Of a DNA stretch of 12,064 nt, positions 1 to 6,509 are shown one piece after another. Position 1 is the stretch's first letter. Each line of letters begins with the position of its first letter. The notes under the pieces are model-generated. The model made no database searches and was not told the DNA's origin. It saw only the letters and a list, made by a program, of their open reading frames with translations. The position numbers were made by a program, and so were the translations under genes. The DNA is taken from the NCBI GenBank assembly GCA_035315125.1, contig DATFYI010000310.1, positions 1-12,064 on the forward strand, in the 5' to 3' direction. Origin of the DNA: DATFYI01 sp035315125. GTDB taxonomy: Bacteria; Chloroflexota; Anaerolineae; Anaerolineales; Anaerolineaceae.

Positions 1-501
1 GCCTTCTGCATTAACTAAAGGTCCGCCAGAAAAACCAGGATACGGGATCGCATCGGTCTGCAAGTAGCGGTTTAGCAACCCACCTCGACGAGTTCGCACC
101 GGACCACCGACCGAGCTGATCACTCCCAAACTGGCCTGCACACCTTCTGCGGTGGGACGTCCTATCGCCAGTACAAATTGACCGACCTGAGCATCTTTAG
201 CAGCGCGTTCGGCTGGCACTCCAACCGGTTTCTCCAGGCGCAAAATTGCCAGGTCGCTATTTTCGTCACGACCGGCCAGGGTAGCTTTAAGCTCGTTGCC
301 ATCCGGCAAGGTTACCTTGATATCATCGTCGTGTTCGATCGCATGGTTAGCGGTCAATACTAATTCATTAGTATAGCAAACACCGCTGGCTGGTATACCC
401 CGGCGGGCATTTACCGTTACAGTTGAAACAGCGGCCTTCTCAACTGCTGCAACCATTGAATTTGACAAATTCATTAACAGATTAGTGTCCTGTGGTTCCA
501 T
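1..501 (-). CDS. Trypsin-like S1C serine protease (HtrA/DegP type), 5' part
   Basis: This is the first 167 codons of a serine endopeptidase of the trypsin-fold S1C family, which cleaves misfolded or regulatory proteins; the C-terminus, where this family usually carries a PDZ domain, lies beyond the left edge. The triad is visible: His53 in TANHAIE, Asp83 in SDLAIL and Ser158 in GFSGGPL (the family usually has GNSGGPL). The start ATG at 499-501 is supported by AGAGGAG at 508-514, six bases upstream. The N-terminus (MEPQDTNLLM...) has no signal peptide or membrane helix, so this copy is predicted to be cytosolic, unlike classical periplasmic DegP. The reading frame is open to the edge. The assignment as an S1C protease is firm; calling it a true HtrA is less sure because no PDZ domain can be seen. 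Confidence 0.88.
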   Translation of the reverse strand, partial: MEPQDTNLLMNLSNSMVAAVEKAAVSTVTVNARRGIPASGVCYTNELVLTANHAIEHDDDIKVTLPDGNELKATLAGRDENSDLAILRLEKPVGVPAERAAKDAQVGQFVLAIGRPTAEGVQASLGVISSVGGPVRTRRGGLLNRYLQTDAIPYPGFSGGPLVNAEG

Positions 502-507
502 TGAAAA

Positions 508-514
508 CTCCTCT
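508..514 (-). promoter_or_regulatory. Ribosome binding site of the S1C protease
   Basis: AGAGGAG on the minus strand sits six bases before the ATG at 499-501. It fixes the start of the protease and thereby the absence of a signal peptide. Confidence 0.7.
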
Positions 515-520
515 GATTTA

Positions 521-542
521 GATCATTGCGATCATTTCGATC
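521..542 (-). repeat. Three GATC boxes in 9-bp direct repeats in the protease leader
   Basis: The minus strand reads GATCGAAATGATCGCAATGATC: two near-identical 9-bp units (GATCGMAAT) followed by a third GATC. The block lies between the putative -10 box (556-561) and the ribosome binding site (508-514), so it would overlap the transcription start or the 5' leader. It could be a tandem operator or a methylation-sensitive site. The repeat is seen directly; any role is inference. Confidence 0.4.
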
Positions 543-555
543 TATTTACAGATTC

Positions 556-585
556 ATTATAGCCACAAGATACTTATGCTGTATC
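556..585 (-). promoter_or_regulatory. Putative promoter of the S1C protease
   Basis: A perfect -10 box TATAAT occupies 556-561 on the minus strand, within the larger string GTGGCTATAATGAAT (552-566). The best -35 is weak: GATACA at 580-585, 18 bases away, with three of six consensus bases. The leader would be about 50 nt. The 502-680 gap otherwise holds the GATC repeats and no gene or terminator hairpin that I could find. Confidence 0.4.
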
Positions 586-680
586 CGCCGAAAAGGTAGA
601 TTGATACCTGGACATTTGGCCAGTATATTTTGCTATCCAACTTTTAAGAAGTCAGGTGATTCGAACTTTATAAGTATATT

Positions 681-1313
681 TCAGGCTGACCACTTGCTTA
701 AAAAATCAGCCGCTTTTTTCCTGGTTTTTGGACTGGACGAGTGGATCTGATCTTTTACAAAAGCGGCGATAATTTCTTTATCTGGCGCATATTCAAAATA
801 TTCATCAAAAGACTCGATAGCATAGCCTTTAATTAATTCATTGCGCTCGTTATTGAAATGAGTCTGGTCAATTGAAAGTAATTTCTCAGTGATCCTGGAT
901 TGCATGCGAGGTTTTGCCAGGGCGATCTTGCCAGCCAGCCCTGCCAGATGGGCAACCAGTGGGAGATTATCTTCTTCAAGCAAGTCAAAATAGAGATCGA
1001 ATATTGCTTCAAAACCGCCATCTTTCCCTGCGGTTACCATATTTGCAATAATGTGCAGGGCGCTATATCTGGATGGGTCATACCGGCTTTTTAATAAATC
1101 GACCAGGAAGTTCCAATGGGGAACCAGCACATCAGGATGCCTTGCGCTGACGATTTCCAAAATCCGGAAGCAATTATATCGTAGTTGTGTTTTTTTGTTT
1201 TCTGGAGCAATCCCTTGTAATAATTCCAACAGAAGCGACTCATTAGCGGCCGCAGCTTCAGCGGCGGCTTCGAGATGAATCTCCCTATCACTCAGATCAA
1301 TCTTTCCAATCAT
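681..1313 (-). CDS. HEAT/ARM-repeat-like protein, function unknown
   Basis: A 210-residue, almost entirely alpha-helical protein with no membrane segment or signal peptide. Successive amphipathic helix pairs can be read, for example LLLELLQGI, LRYNCFRILEIV, HWNFLVDLLKS, ALHIIANMV and LVAHLAGLAGKIAL, which is the pattern of HEAT/ARM solenoids that scaffold protein contacts. No catalytic motif is seen. It lies upstream of the S1C protease on the same strand with a 179-bp gap, so co-transcription is possible but not shown. The start at 1311-1313 has no strong Shine-Dalgarno sequence. A TACAAT box at 1374-1379 (minus strand) could be its -10 element, but I see no good -35. The coding call is supported by length and solenoid pattern; the function is unknown. 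Confidence 0.7.
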   Translation of the reverse strand: MIGKIDLSDREIHLEAAAEAAAANESLLLELLQGIAPENKKTQLRYNCFRILEIVSARHPDVLVPHWNFLVDLLKSRYDPSRYSALHIIANMVTAGKDGGFEAIFDLYFDLLEEDNLPLVAHLAGLAGKIALAKPRMQSRITEKLLSIDQTHFNNERNELIKGYAIESFDEYFEYAPDKEIIAAFVKDQIHSSSPKTRKKAADFLSKWSA

Positions 1314-1435
1314 AATGTCTTGCTCACTTTCTATGAACCGATCCCTATCCCATTGGGTAAATCCCCCTTGTTTATTGTACTGGATTTTTATCTATTTTTG
1401 TTATTTAAATTGCCGTATATTATGTTTTTTGAATG

Positions 1436-1465
1436 TTGCTAATTTGGATACAAATTGGTTATAAT
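1436..1465 (+). promoter_or_regulatory. Putative promoter of the DHA2 efflux gene
   Basis: TATAAT at 1460-1465 is preceded by TTGCTA at 1436-1441 (four of six bases of the -35 consensus) with an 18-bp spacer. The -10 lies in TGGTTATAATG, resembling the strings before the protease and before the small membrane protein. The divergent 1314-1551 gap is AT-rich and holds no gene. Confidence 0.45.
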
Positions 1466-1537
1466 GTTATTTGATGTCCATAATTCAGAGTTAATGACAA
1501 TCCTTTTAGATAAATTTGCAAATTATCGATTAGGTAT

Positions 1538-1546
1538 GAGAGAGGG
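1538..1546 (+). promoter_or_regulatory. Ribosome binding site of the DHA2 efflux gene
   Basis: GAGAGAGGG lies 5 bases before the ATG at 1552 and 8 bases before a second ATG at 1555. Either could be the real start, a difference of one residue. Confidence 0.55.
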
Positions 1547-1551
1547 CTTAA

Positions 1552-3123
1552 ATGATGAGTAAATCAACTGAACGGTGGGTGCTCACAGCAACTATTCTGG
1601 CGTCCAGTATGGGATTTATTGATAGTACAGCGCTGAATGTGGCGCTCTCTTCGATACAAGCAAGTTTGCACGCTACTGGCGCACAGTTATTGTGGGTTGT
1701 AAATGGTTATTTGTTAATGCTGGCTTCGTTAATTCTGGTTGGCGGCTCATTGGGGGATCGCTGGGGTAGGAAGAAAATATTTATGTTTGGAATCAGCCTG
1801 TTTGTGTTAGCGTCGATGGCCTGCGGCGTATCCCCTTCCATCCAATTTATGATAGCAGCCCGAATCATTCAAGGTATTGGCGGATCTTTTATGATTCCCG
1901 GTAGCCTTTCGATCATCACTTCAATGGTGGCACCTGACCGGCGCGGAAAAGCGATTGGTACCTGGTCCGCGGTGAGCACGCTTGTGACAGTGGCCGGTCC
2001 GGTACTGGGGGGCTTTTTAGCAGATCATGGCTTGTGGCGGGCAGTTTTTCTGATCAATGCACCGCTTGGAATAATCTCTCTGATTGTACTGTTCTTAAAG
2101 GTAACCGAAACCCATGATGAGACAATCACTGGTCCGGTCGATGTACTCGGGGCTGCCCTGGTTACAATTGGATTAGCCGGTCTGACTTATGGGTTTATTT
2201 CTGCGCCAGGTGATGGTTTTCAAGACCCACGTGTCTACATTACACTACTGATCGGAGTAATTGCTCTGATTGCATTTGTCTATGTGGAAACCCATACCGA
2301 AAAACCGATGATGCCGTTATTGTTGTTTAAATCGCATACTTTCAGCGGTACAAACTTGCTCACTCTGTTTTTATACGGCGGGTTGAGCGCAGGTACATTC
2401 TTTCTGTCATTGAATCTGATTCAAGTGCAGGGCTATACAAAAACGGAGGCAGGCTTTTCATTTTTGCCCTTTGCATTATTATTGGTGTTGATGTCCCGTT
2501 GGTCTGGAGGATTGGCAGACCGACGAGGCCCGCGCCTCCTGTTGATTCTTGGTCCGAGCCTGGCGGGTTGTGGTTTCTTTTGGATGGCCTTCTCTGGCCT
2601 TACGAATGGTCCCTCCAGTTACTGGTATACCTTTCTACCAGGAATCGCTTTATTTGGGATTGGGATGGGTCTGACAGTCGCACCATTGACTACGGCGGTG
2701 ATGGGGGCTGTACCACGTGACCATTCCGGTATAGCTTCAGGGATCAATAATGCGGTTTCCCGTACGGCTGGAGTATTGGCAATCGCAATTATTGGATCGG
2801 TGGCCTTGTTTTCTTTTACCAGCAGCTTAAAAGTCAGAACGGCGACAATTAGCCTTTCAGATCAGGCTCGTTCGGCACTGAATGTTGAGGCCCAAAAATT
2901 GGCTGGCGCCTCTGTCCCCGCAAACGTCGGAGCGGAAAATATTCAATCGGTCGGTCTTTCTATCAAACTTGCTTTCGTGGATACCTTTAAGCTGGTTATG
3001 ATTATTTGTGCAGCATTAGCCTGGGTGAGCGCGGCTGCGGCGGCTATATTGGTTGAACCGCGTTTGCAAATTGAGAGCAATTTACCGAAACGGCTATCAT
3101 CGGAAGAAGAATGCTGTGCATAA
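1552..3123 (+). CDS. DHA2-family MFS multidrug efflux transporter (EmrB/QacA type)
   Basis: A 523-residue inner-membrane proton antiporter, the normal length for 14-helix DHA2 exporters of hydrophobic drugs, dyes or detergents. Family signatures are clear: the TM1 motif MGFIDSTALNVAL with Asp24, motif A GSLGDRWGRKK (66-76) in the TM2-TM3 loop, motif B around Arg103 in IAARIIQGIGGS, and the antiporter motif C GPVLGG (149-154) in TM5. The second half repeats the fold, with a loop GGLADRRGPR and a long external segment before the last helix. No partner membrane-fusion or TolC gene is adjacent, as expected for a monoderm or Chloroflexota host. It appears monocistronic: its 3' end converges on the next gene with an 11-bp gap and no obvious terminator hairpin. 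The substrate cannot be predicted from sequence. Confidence 0.93.
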   Translation: MMSKSTERWVLTATILASSMGFIDSTALNVALSSIQASLHATGAQLLWVVNGYLLMLASLILVGGSLGDRWGRKKIFMFGISLFVLASMACGVSPSIQFMIAARIIQGIGGSFMIPGSLSIITSMVAPDRRGKAIGTWSAVSTLVTVAGPVLGGFLADHGLWRAVFLINAPLGIISLIVLFLKVTETHDETITGPVDVLGAALVTIGLAGLTYGFISAPGDGFQDPRVYITLLIGVIALIAFVYVETHTEKPMMPLLLFKSHTFSGTNLLTLFLYGGLSAGTFFLSLNLIQVQGYTKTEAGFSFLPFALLLVLMSRWSGGLADRRGPRLLLILGPSLAGCGFFWMAFSGLTNGPSSYWYTFLPGIALFGIGMGLTVAPLTTAVMGAVPRDHSGIASGINNAVSRTAGVLAIAIIGSVALFSFTSSLKVRTATISLSDQARSALNVEAQKLAGASVPANVGAENIQSVGLSIKLAFVDTFKLVMIICAALAWVSAAAAAILVEPRLQIESNLPKRLSSEEECCA

Positions 3124-3134
3124 ATATTGAATTA

Positions 3135-3701
3135 TTATTGACTACGGGTAAAAGGTAATAGTTCGAACAGTCCAACCAGAACCAGACTGGCCAGGATGGT
3201 TACAAGCCAGCCTATTTCAACCTGAGTGGTAAGAGCACTTTCGCGTATTTCAACTTCACGTAAGGAGCGACCAGCCAAAACAAAACCATCCCGTCCGTTG
3301 TTAACCGGGTCAATCACTGTAGCACTTCGAACGCCTGGTTCAGGCTGCCAGCTTACCCGGTCTTCCCCATTTTTGCGTGTGTATTCAAATATGCCAGATG
3401 GGATTGTTGGAATCTGATTATGAAGAAGAGCATTTGAAACTACCGGTTGGCCATTCGCGTCATAGATGATTAAATAGGGGGCCAGACTTTGAGCGATATC
3501 AATTTTTCCGGATGGAACGAGCGAACTGGCGGATTGTCCGGATTCTAACGCTCGGGCAGTATCCTCTGCCATCTGAATTTGGGGATCGTTTGCTCCCATT
3601 CGGTAAGACTGCTGCACTGTAGCGTATAAAAGTCCACAAAACAACGTAATGACGGCAGCCAGAGGCAGCCAGTATTTGAGCGTGTTAAGAATGATTTTCA
3701 T
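3135..3701 (-). CDS. Membrane-anchored protein with external sensor-like domain, no output domain
   Basis: A 188-residue protein with a helix at about 11-29 (WLPLAAVITLFCGLLYATV), about 130 residues outside, and a second helix at about 164-182 followed by only FTRSQ. The external part, with LAPYLIIYDANGQPVVSN followed by PSGIFEYTRKNGEDRVSW, looks like the PAS/Cache-type extracellular sensor of histidine kinases, but no HAMP, kinase, GGDEF or chemoreceptor domain follows. The start at 3701 is backed by AGGAAAA on the minus strand, four bases upstream. It is divergent from the PAS/V4R/cyclase operon across a 218-bp gap, which suggests but does not prove a signalling link. It could also be a general membrane protein of unknown role. 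I do not recognise a named family. Confidence 0.75.
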   Translation of the reverse strand: MKIILNTLKYWLPLAAVITLFCGLLYATVQQSYRMGANDPQIQMAEDTARALESGQSASSLVPSGKIDIAQSLAPYLIIYDANGQPVVSNALLHNQIPTIPSGIFEYTRKNGEDRVSWQPEPGVRSATVIDPVNNGRDGFVLAGRSLREVEIRESALTTQVEIGWLVTILASLVLVGLFELLPFTRSQ

Positions 3702-3756
3702 CTAGTTTTCCTGGTTTGTGAGGGTAATCGTTATAATTTGAGGATACACTTTTTAT

Positions 3757-3774
3757 AGTGCTCTGTCGAGCACT
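3757..3774. promoter_or_regulatory. 18-bp perfect dyad in the divergent intergenic region
   Basis: AGTGCTC and GAGCACT are exact inverted copies separated by TGTC. The dyad lies 56 bp before the start of the membrane sensor-like gene and 146 bp before the PAS operon. No T-run follows on either strand, so a terminator is unlikely. A repressor or activator operator, or a leader hairpin for the minus-strand gene, is more plausible. The rest of the 3702-3919 gap is AT-rich with no convincing gene. Confidence 0.45.
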
Positions 3775-3847
3775 TATGTGTAATTCCAGATAATTTGGTG
3801 TTTGTTTCTAAATGAGAGCTATAATTTGAGCTATTATTATTTTTGGC

Positions 3848-3875
3848 TTGCATATTCTCGATTAACCCATATAAT
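3848..3875 (+). promoter_or_regulatory. Putative promoter of the PAS-V4R-cyclase operon
   Basis: A perfect TATAAT at 3870-3875 follows TTGCAT (3848-3853, TTG conserved) with a 16-bp spacer. Transcription would start near 3882, giving a leader of about 40 nt before the PAS gene. Confidence 0.4.
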
Positions 3876-3919
3876 TTATGAGGAGAATTATTAAATTCAT
3901 CTAAGTAAACGGATGGCTC

Positions 3920-4930
3920 ATGGATCATACCCTTTCATCCAGGCAATTACACAATCGTCTAGATCAGCTTGAAGCAGAGCTAATGCGGGAAAAGCTGCTT
4001 CTAAATGCGGTTTTTGAGCAAAATCTCTCACCTATGGTTCTGGTTAGCCTGCCAGAAGGCATTATCCAGATGGTTAGCCCAGCTTTGATGGATTTTTGGG
4101 GAGTTCATAAAGAGGCAAGTTTTACCGGTAAAAGGTTGGCAGATATAAATCCATCCTGGCAGGACATTGATTTGGAAGGAAAGCCTGTTCCACAGAATGA
4201 ATTGCCGCTTAGTAAGGCTATGCTGGGGAAAACGACGGAATCCCAGATCTTTGGAGTCATTCGTCAGGATGGCAGCCGGCGGTGGGGGTCAGTCACGGCC
4301 ACACCTATTTATAATCAAACGGGTGAAATAATTGCTGCTTTCGCCACTTTTGCTGATATTACCGAGCTTAAACGCTTTGAGGAAGCCCTTCGGGAAAGTG
4401 AAGATCGTTATCGTTTTTTGACAGACAATGCTCATGATGTTATCTGGATGATGGGTTTTGATGGGCGTCTGACTTATGTCAGCCCATCTGTTGAGGCAAT
4501 GCGCGGATTTACACCGGAAGAAGTTTTGAAACAAACGCTGGATGAGTTGTTCACCCCTGAAGCAGCCGTTATCGTGCGCTCGGCTCTAGAAAATACTGGA
4601 GCACTGGCAACATTGGGCCAGGAGGTTAACTTTCGACGATTTGAACTGCAGCAACTTCGCAAAGATGGCTCAACCGTGTGGACTGAGGTAACTACTTCAG
4701 GTTTATATGGATCAGATGGAAAATTAACAGGTTTTTGGGGTATTTCTCGTGATATCAGCGAACGCAAAGAGATCGAAGGAAAATTAATTGAGACGCTGAT
4801 CGAGCTGGAGGGGTTTAATAAGGCTATGGTTGGCCGAGAACAGCGAATGATTGAACTGAAACGAGAAGTGAATTATCTGCTTGTAAAAATAGGAAAAGAC
4901 ACTAAATATTCGATCCCTTCAGAGCAATAA
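3920..4930 (+). CDS. Soluble PAS-PAS sensor protein without kinase domain
   Basis: A 336-residue cytosolic signal sensor. An N-terminal helix (about 6-30) leads into PAS domain 1 (about 28-145, ending in the PAC-like IIAAFATFADITELKRFEEAL), then PAS domain 2 (about 160-285, from RYRFLTDNAHDVIW to GFWGISRDISERKEIE). The remaining 50 residues form a charged helix containing FNKAMVGREQRMIELKREV (299-317), a tail I know from the ends of other PAS-containing signalling proteins. No HisKA, HATPase, GGDEF or EAL domain is present, so it must act through a partner. It is the first gene of the operon and ends 18 bp before the V4R gene. The start ATG at 3920 has only a weak GGATGG upstream; the frame is closed by a stop at 3902-3904, so no much longer start is possible. 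The bound ligand or cofactor is unknown. Confidence 0.85.
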   Translation: MDHTLSSRQLHNRLDQLEAELMREKLLLNAVFEQNLSPMVLVSLPEGIIQMVSPALMDFWGVHKEASFTGKRLADINPSWQDIDLEGKPVPQNELPLSKAMLGKTTESQIFGVIRQDGSRRWGSVTATPIYNQTGEIIAAFATFADITELKRFEEALRESEDRYRFLTDNAHDVIWMMGFDGRLTYVSPSVEAMRGFTPEEVLKQTLDELFTPEAAVIVRSALENTGALATLGQEVNFRRFELQQLRKDGSTVWTEVTTSGLYGSDGKLTGFWGISRDISERKEIEGKLIETLIELEGFNKAMVGREQRMIELKREVNYLLVKIGKDTKYSIPSEQ

Positions 4931-4936
4931 TAAAAC

Positions 4937-4941
4937 CGGAG
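4937..4941 (+). promoter_or_regulatory. Ribosome binding site of the V4R gene
   Basis: CGGAG lies seven bases before the ATG at 4949, in the 18-bp gap after the PAS gene. This supports efficient translation within one transcript. Confidence 0.6.
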
Positions 4942-4948
4942 ATAATTA

Positions 4949-5470
4949 ATGATAGACGGTCAAAAATATAGTTTTAGCTGGGAATTAATCGGTGATATTT
5001 CTATGGGGAGACCATATCTTGGTAATTCGATGCGGTTGGAAGTTTATCGGTTAATGCAATTTACCATTCGAGATATCTTAGAAAAGAATTATGGCACAAA
5101 TGAGGCTAATCGGATTTTTTATAAAGCTGGTGAATTAGCTGGTAAGGAATTTCACGAACATTTCCTGAAAGATTTAAAGGATTTTGATGCTTTTATTAAG
5201 GGTTTGCAAAACATTATGCAAGAACTGAGAATTGGTATACTGCGAGTAGAGAAATCAGACTTAAAAAAAGGCCAGTTTGTGATCACTGTGTCGGAGGATT
5301 TGGATTGTTCTGGATTGCCAGAATTAGATTATGAGATTTGTAAATATGACGAAGGATTTATTGCCGGATTGCTGCAAAGCTTCAGTGGCAAATCTTTTGA
5401 AGTAAAGGAAGTGGATTGTTGGTGCACCGGAGATCGGACTTGTCGGTTCAAAGCAGAAGCGGTTGGGTAA
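4949..5470 (+). CDS. V4R-domain small-molecule sensor with MopR-like zinc site
   Basis: A 173-residue soluble protein made of one 4-vinyl reductase (V4R) domain, the ligand-binding fold found in the N-terminus of aromatic-responsive activators such as XylR, DmpR and MopR. Helices with YKAGELAGKEFHEHFLKDL (58-76) precede the signature C-terminal part: Cys120 in DLDCSGLP, Cys131 in YEICKYDEGFIAGLL, then VKEVDCWCTGDRTCRF (152-167). Cys131, Glu154, Cys157 and Cys165 match in spacing the zinc ligands recalled for MopR (Cys155, Glu178, Cys181, Cys189). There is no AAA+ or DNA-binding domain, so its output must pass through another protein. The neighbours suggest the cyclase: its TAA (5468-5470) is separated by one base from the cyclase ATG at 5472. 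The V4R call is strong; the ligand is unknown. Confidence 0.88.
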   Translation: MIDGQKYSFSWELIGDISMGRPYLGNSMRLEVYRLMQFTIRDILEKNYGTNEANRIFYKAGELAGKEFHEHFLKDLKDFDAFIKGLQNIMQELRIGILRVEKSDLKKGQFVITVSEDLDCSGLPELDYEICKYDEGFIAGLLQSFSGKSFEVKEVDCWCTGDRTCRFKAEAVG

Positions 5471-5471
5471 A

Positions 5472-6509
5472 ATGGCTCAAAAACAAAACCTTAAGCCGAA
5501 CAACGATCAAATAGGGCAGGTTGTTTCAATAATGAATGATGTGCTGCAGAATGGAGAATCCTCATCTGAGCTGCCGCAAGCTTTATCGAGCAACCTGGAA
5601 TTTCAGGAGTTGATGGACCAATTAAATACGCTGCAGCAATTTACAATGGCATTGGCTCGTGGGGATCTCTCTTTGGATTTGAATTTAAAAGGGAAGATTG
5701 CCGGCTCTCTGAAATCTTTACAGGCTCAATTACGCCATCTGACCTGGCAAGTTCAACAAATAGCAGATGGAGATTTAAGCCAGCGAGTAGCATTTATGGG
5801 AGATTTTGCGACCTCCTTTAATACGATGGTCGAGCATATTAGCCAATCTCAAGAAGCATTGCAACAACATGCCGATGAGCTGGCCCAACAGCGCAAAGCA
5901 GCTCTCAATCTGATGCTGGATGCTCAATCATCTCGTGCTGAAATAGAAGAAATGTATCAACGTCTACAGGATCAGTTAGTAGAAAACCAGGCATTGCAGG
6001 CAATGTTGCAAGAACAAGCGATACGAGATGGTCTTACCGGTCTGTACAACCGGCGATATTTGGAAGAAACACTCCGGCGTGAATTAGCTCGGGCCGACCG
6101 GGAGAATTATGCTGTCAGTGTTATTATGTTGGATATCGATCATTTTAAAATATTAAATGACACCTACGGACATCAGGCCGGTGATATTGTTTTGCAAACA
6201 CTTGGTAAACAATTGTTATTTCGGACCCGTTTCAGTGATATTCCGTGCCGGTATGGGGGCGAAGAATTTGTCATTATTATGCCTAATGTTTCGATCGATA
6301 TCGCATTAAAAAGAGCTGAAGAATTGCGAATATTTTTTGGGCAAACAAAAATAACTTACGAAGGTCAATCAATCCAGGCCACATTTTCTGCCGGTTTATC
6401 AGTTTATCCGAGGGATGATTGTACAGCAGATGGATTGATCCATGCCGCGGATGTTGCCATGTATGCCGCAAAGTCGGCCGGGCGAAACAGCGTTGTTAGT
6501 TTAGGATAG
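5472..6509 (+). CDS. Soluble diguanylate cyclase (GGDEF) with tandem HAMP-like helices
   Basis: A 345-residue cytosolic enzyme predicted to make cyclic di-GMP from two GTP. The N-terminal half holds two HAMP-like units, with GDLSLDLN at 64-71 and GDLSQRV at 100-106, 36 residues apart; the second is followed by GDFATSFNTMV. A coiled coil (about 120-180) then leads to the GGDEF domain: DGLTGLYNRR from Asp186, DIDHFK with metal ligand Asp221, and the active-site motif GGEEF at 262-266. RFSD (253-256), exactly five residues before GGEEF, is an intact product-inhibition I-site. No membrane segment is present, which is unusual for HAMP. I chose ATG 5472 over an in-frame TTG at 5463, because it follows the V4R stop by one base, typical of translational coupling. 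The 3' end overlaps the end of the convergent B3/4 gene by nine bases. Confidence 0.93.
   Translation: MAQKQNLKPNNDQIGQVVSIMNDVLQNGESSSELPQALSSNLEFQELMDQLNTLQQFTMALARGDLSLDLNLKGKIAGSLKSLQAQLRHLTWQVQQIADGDLSQRVAFMGDFATSFNTMVEHISQSQEALQQHADELAQQRKAALNLMLDAQSSRAEIEEMYQRLQDQLVENQALQAMLQEQAIRDGLTGLYNRRYLEETLRRELARADRENYAVSVIMLDIDHFKILNDTYGHQAGDIVLQTLGKQLLFRTRFSDIPCRYGGEEFVIIMPNVSIDIALKRAEELRIFFGQTKITYEGQSIQATFSAGLSVYPRDDCTADGLIHAADVAMYAAKSAGRNSVVSLG

Noticed and set aside
526..750. 74-codon plus-strand frame
   Set aside because: TTG start, overlaps the 3' end of the HEAT-like gene on the other strand and the protease leader; no domain or ribosome binding site.
3731..3928. 65-codon minus-strand frame in the gap before the PAS gene
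   Set aside because: Asn/Ser/Lys-rich, low-complexity product of AT-rich DNA, contains the palindrome and the putative PAS promoter, overlaps the PAS start, and has no recognisable domain.
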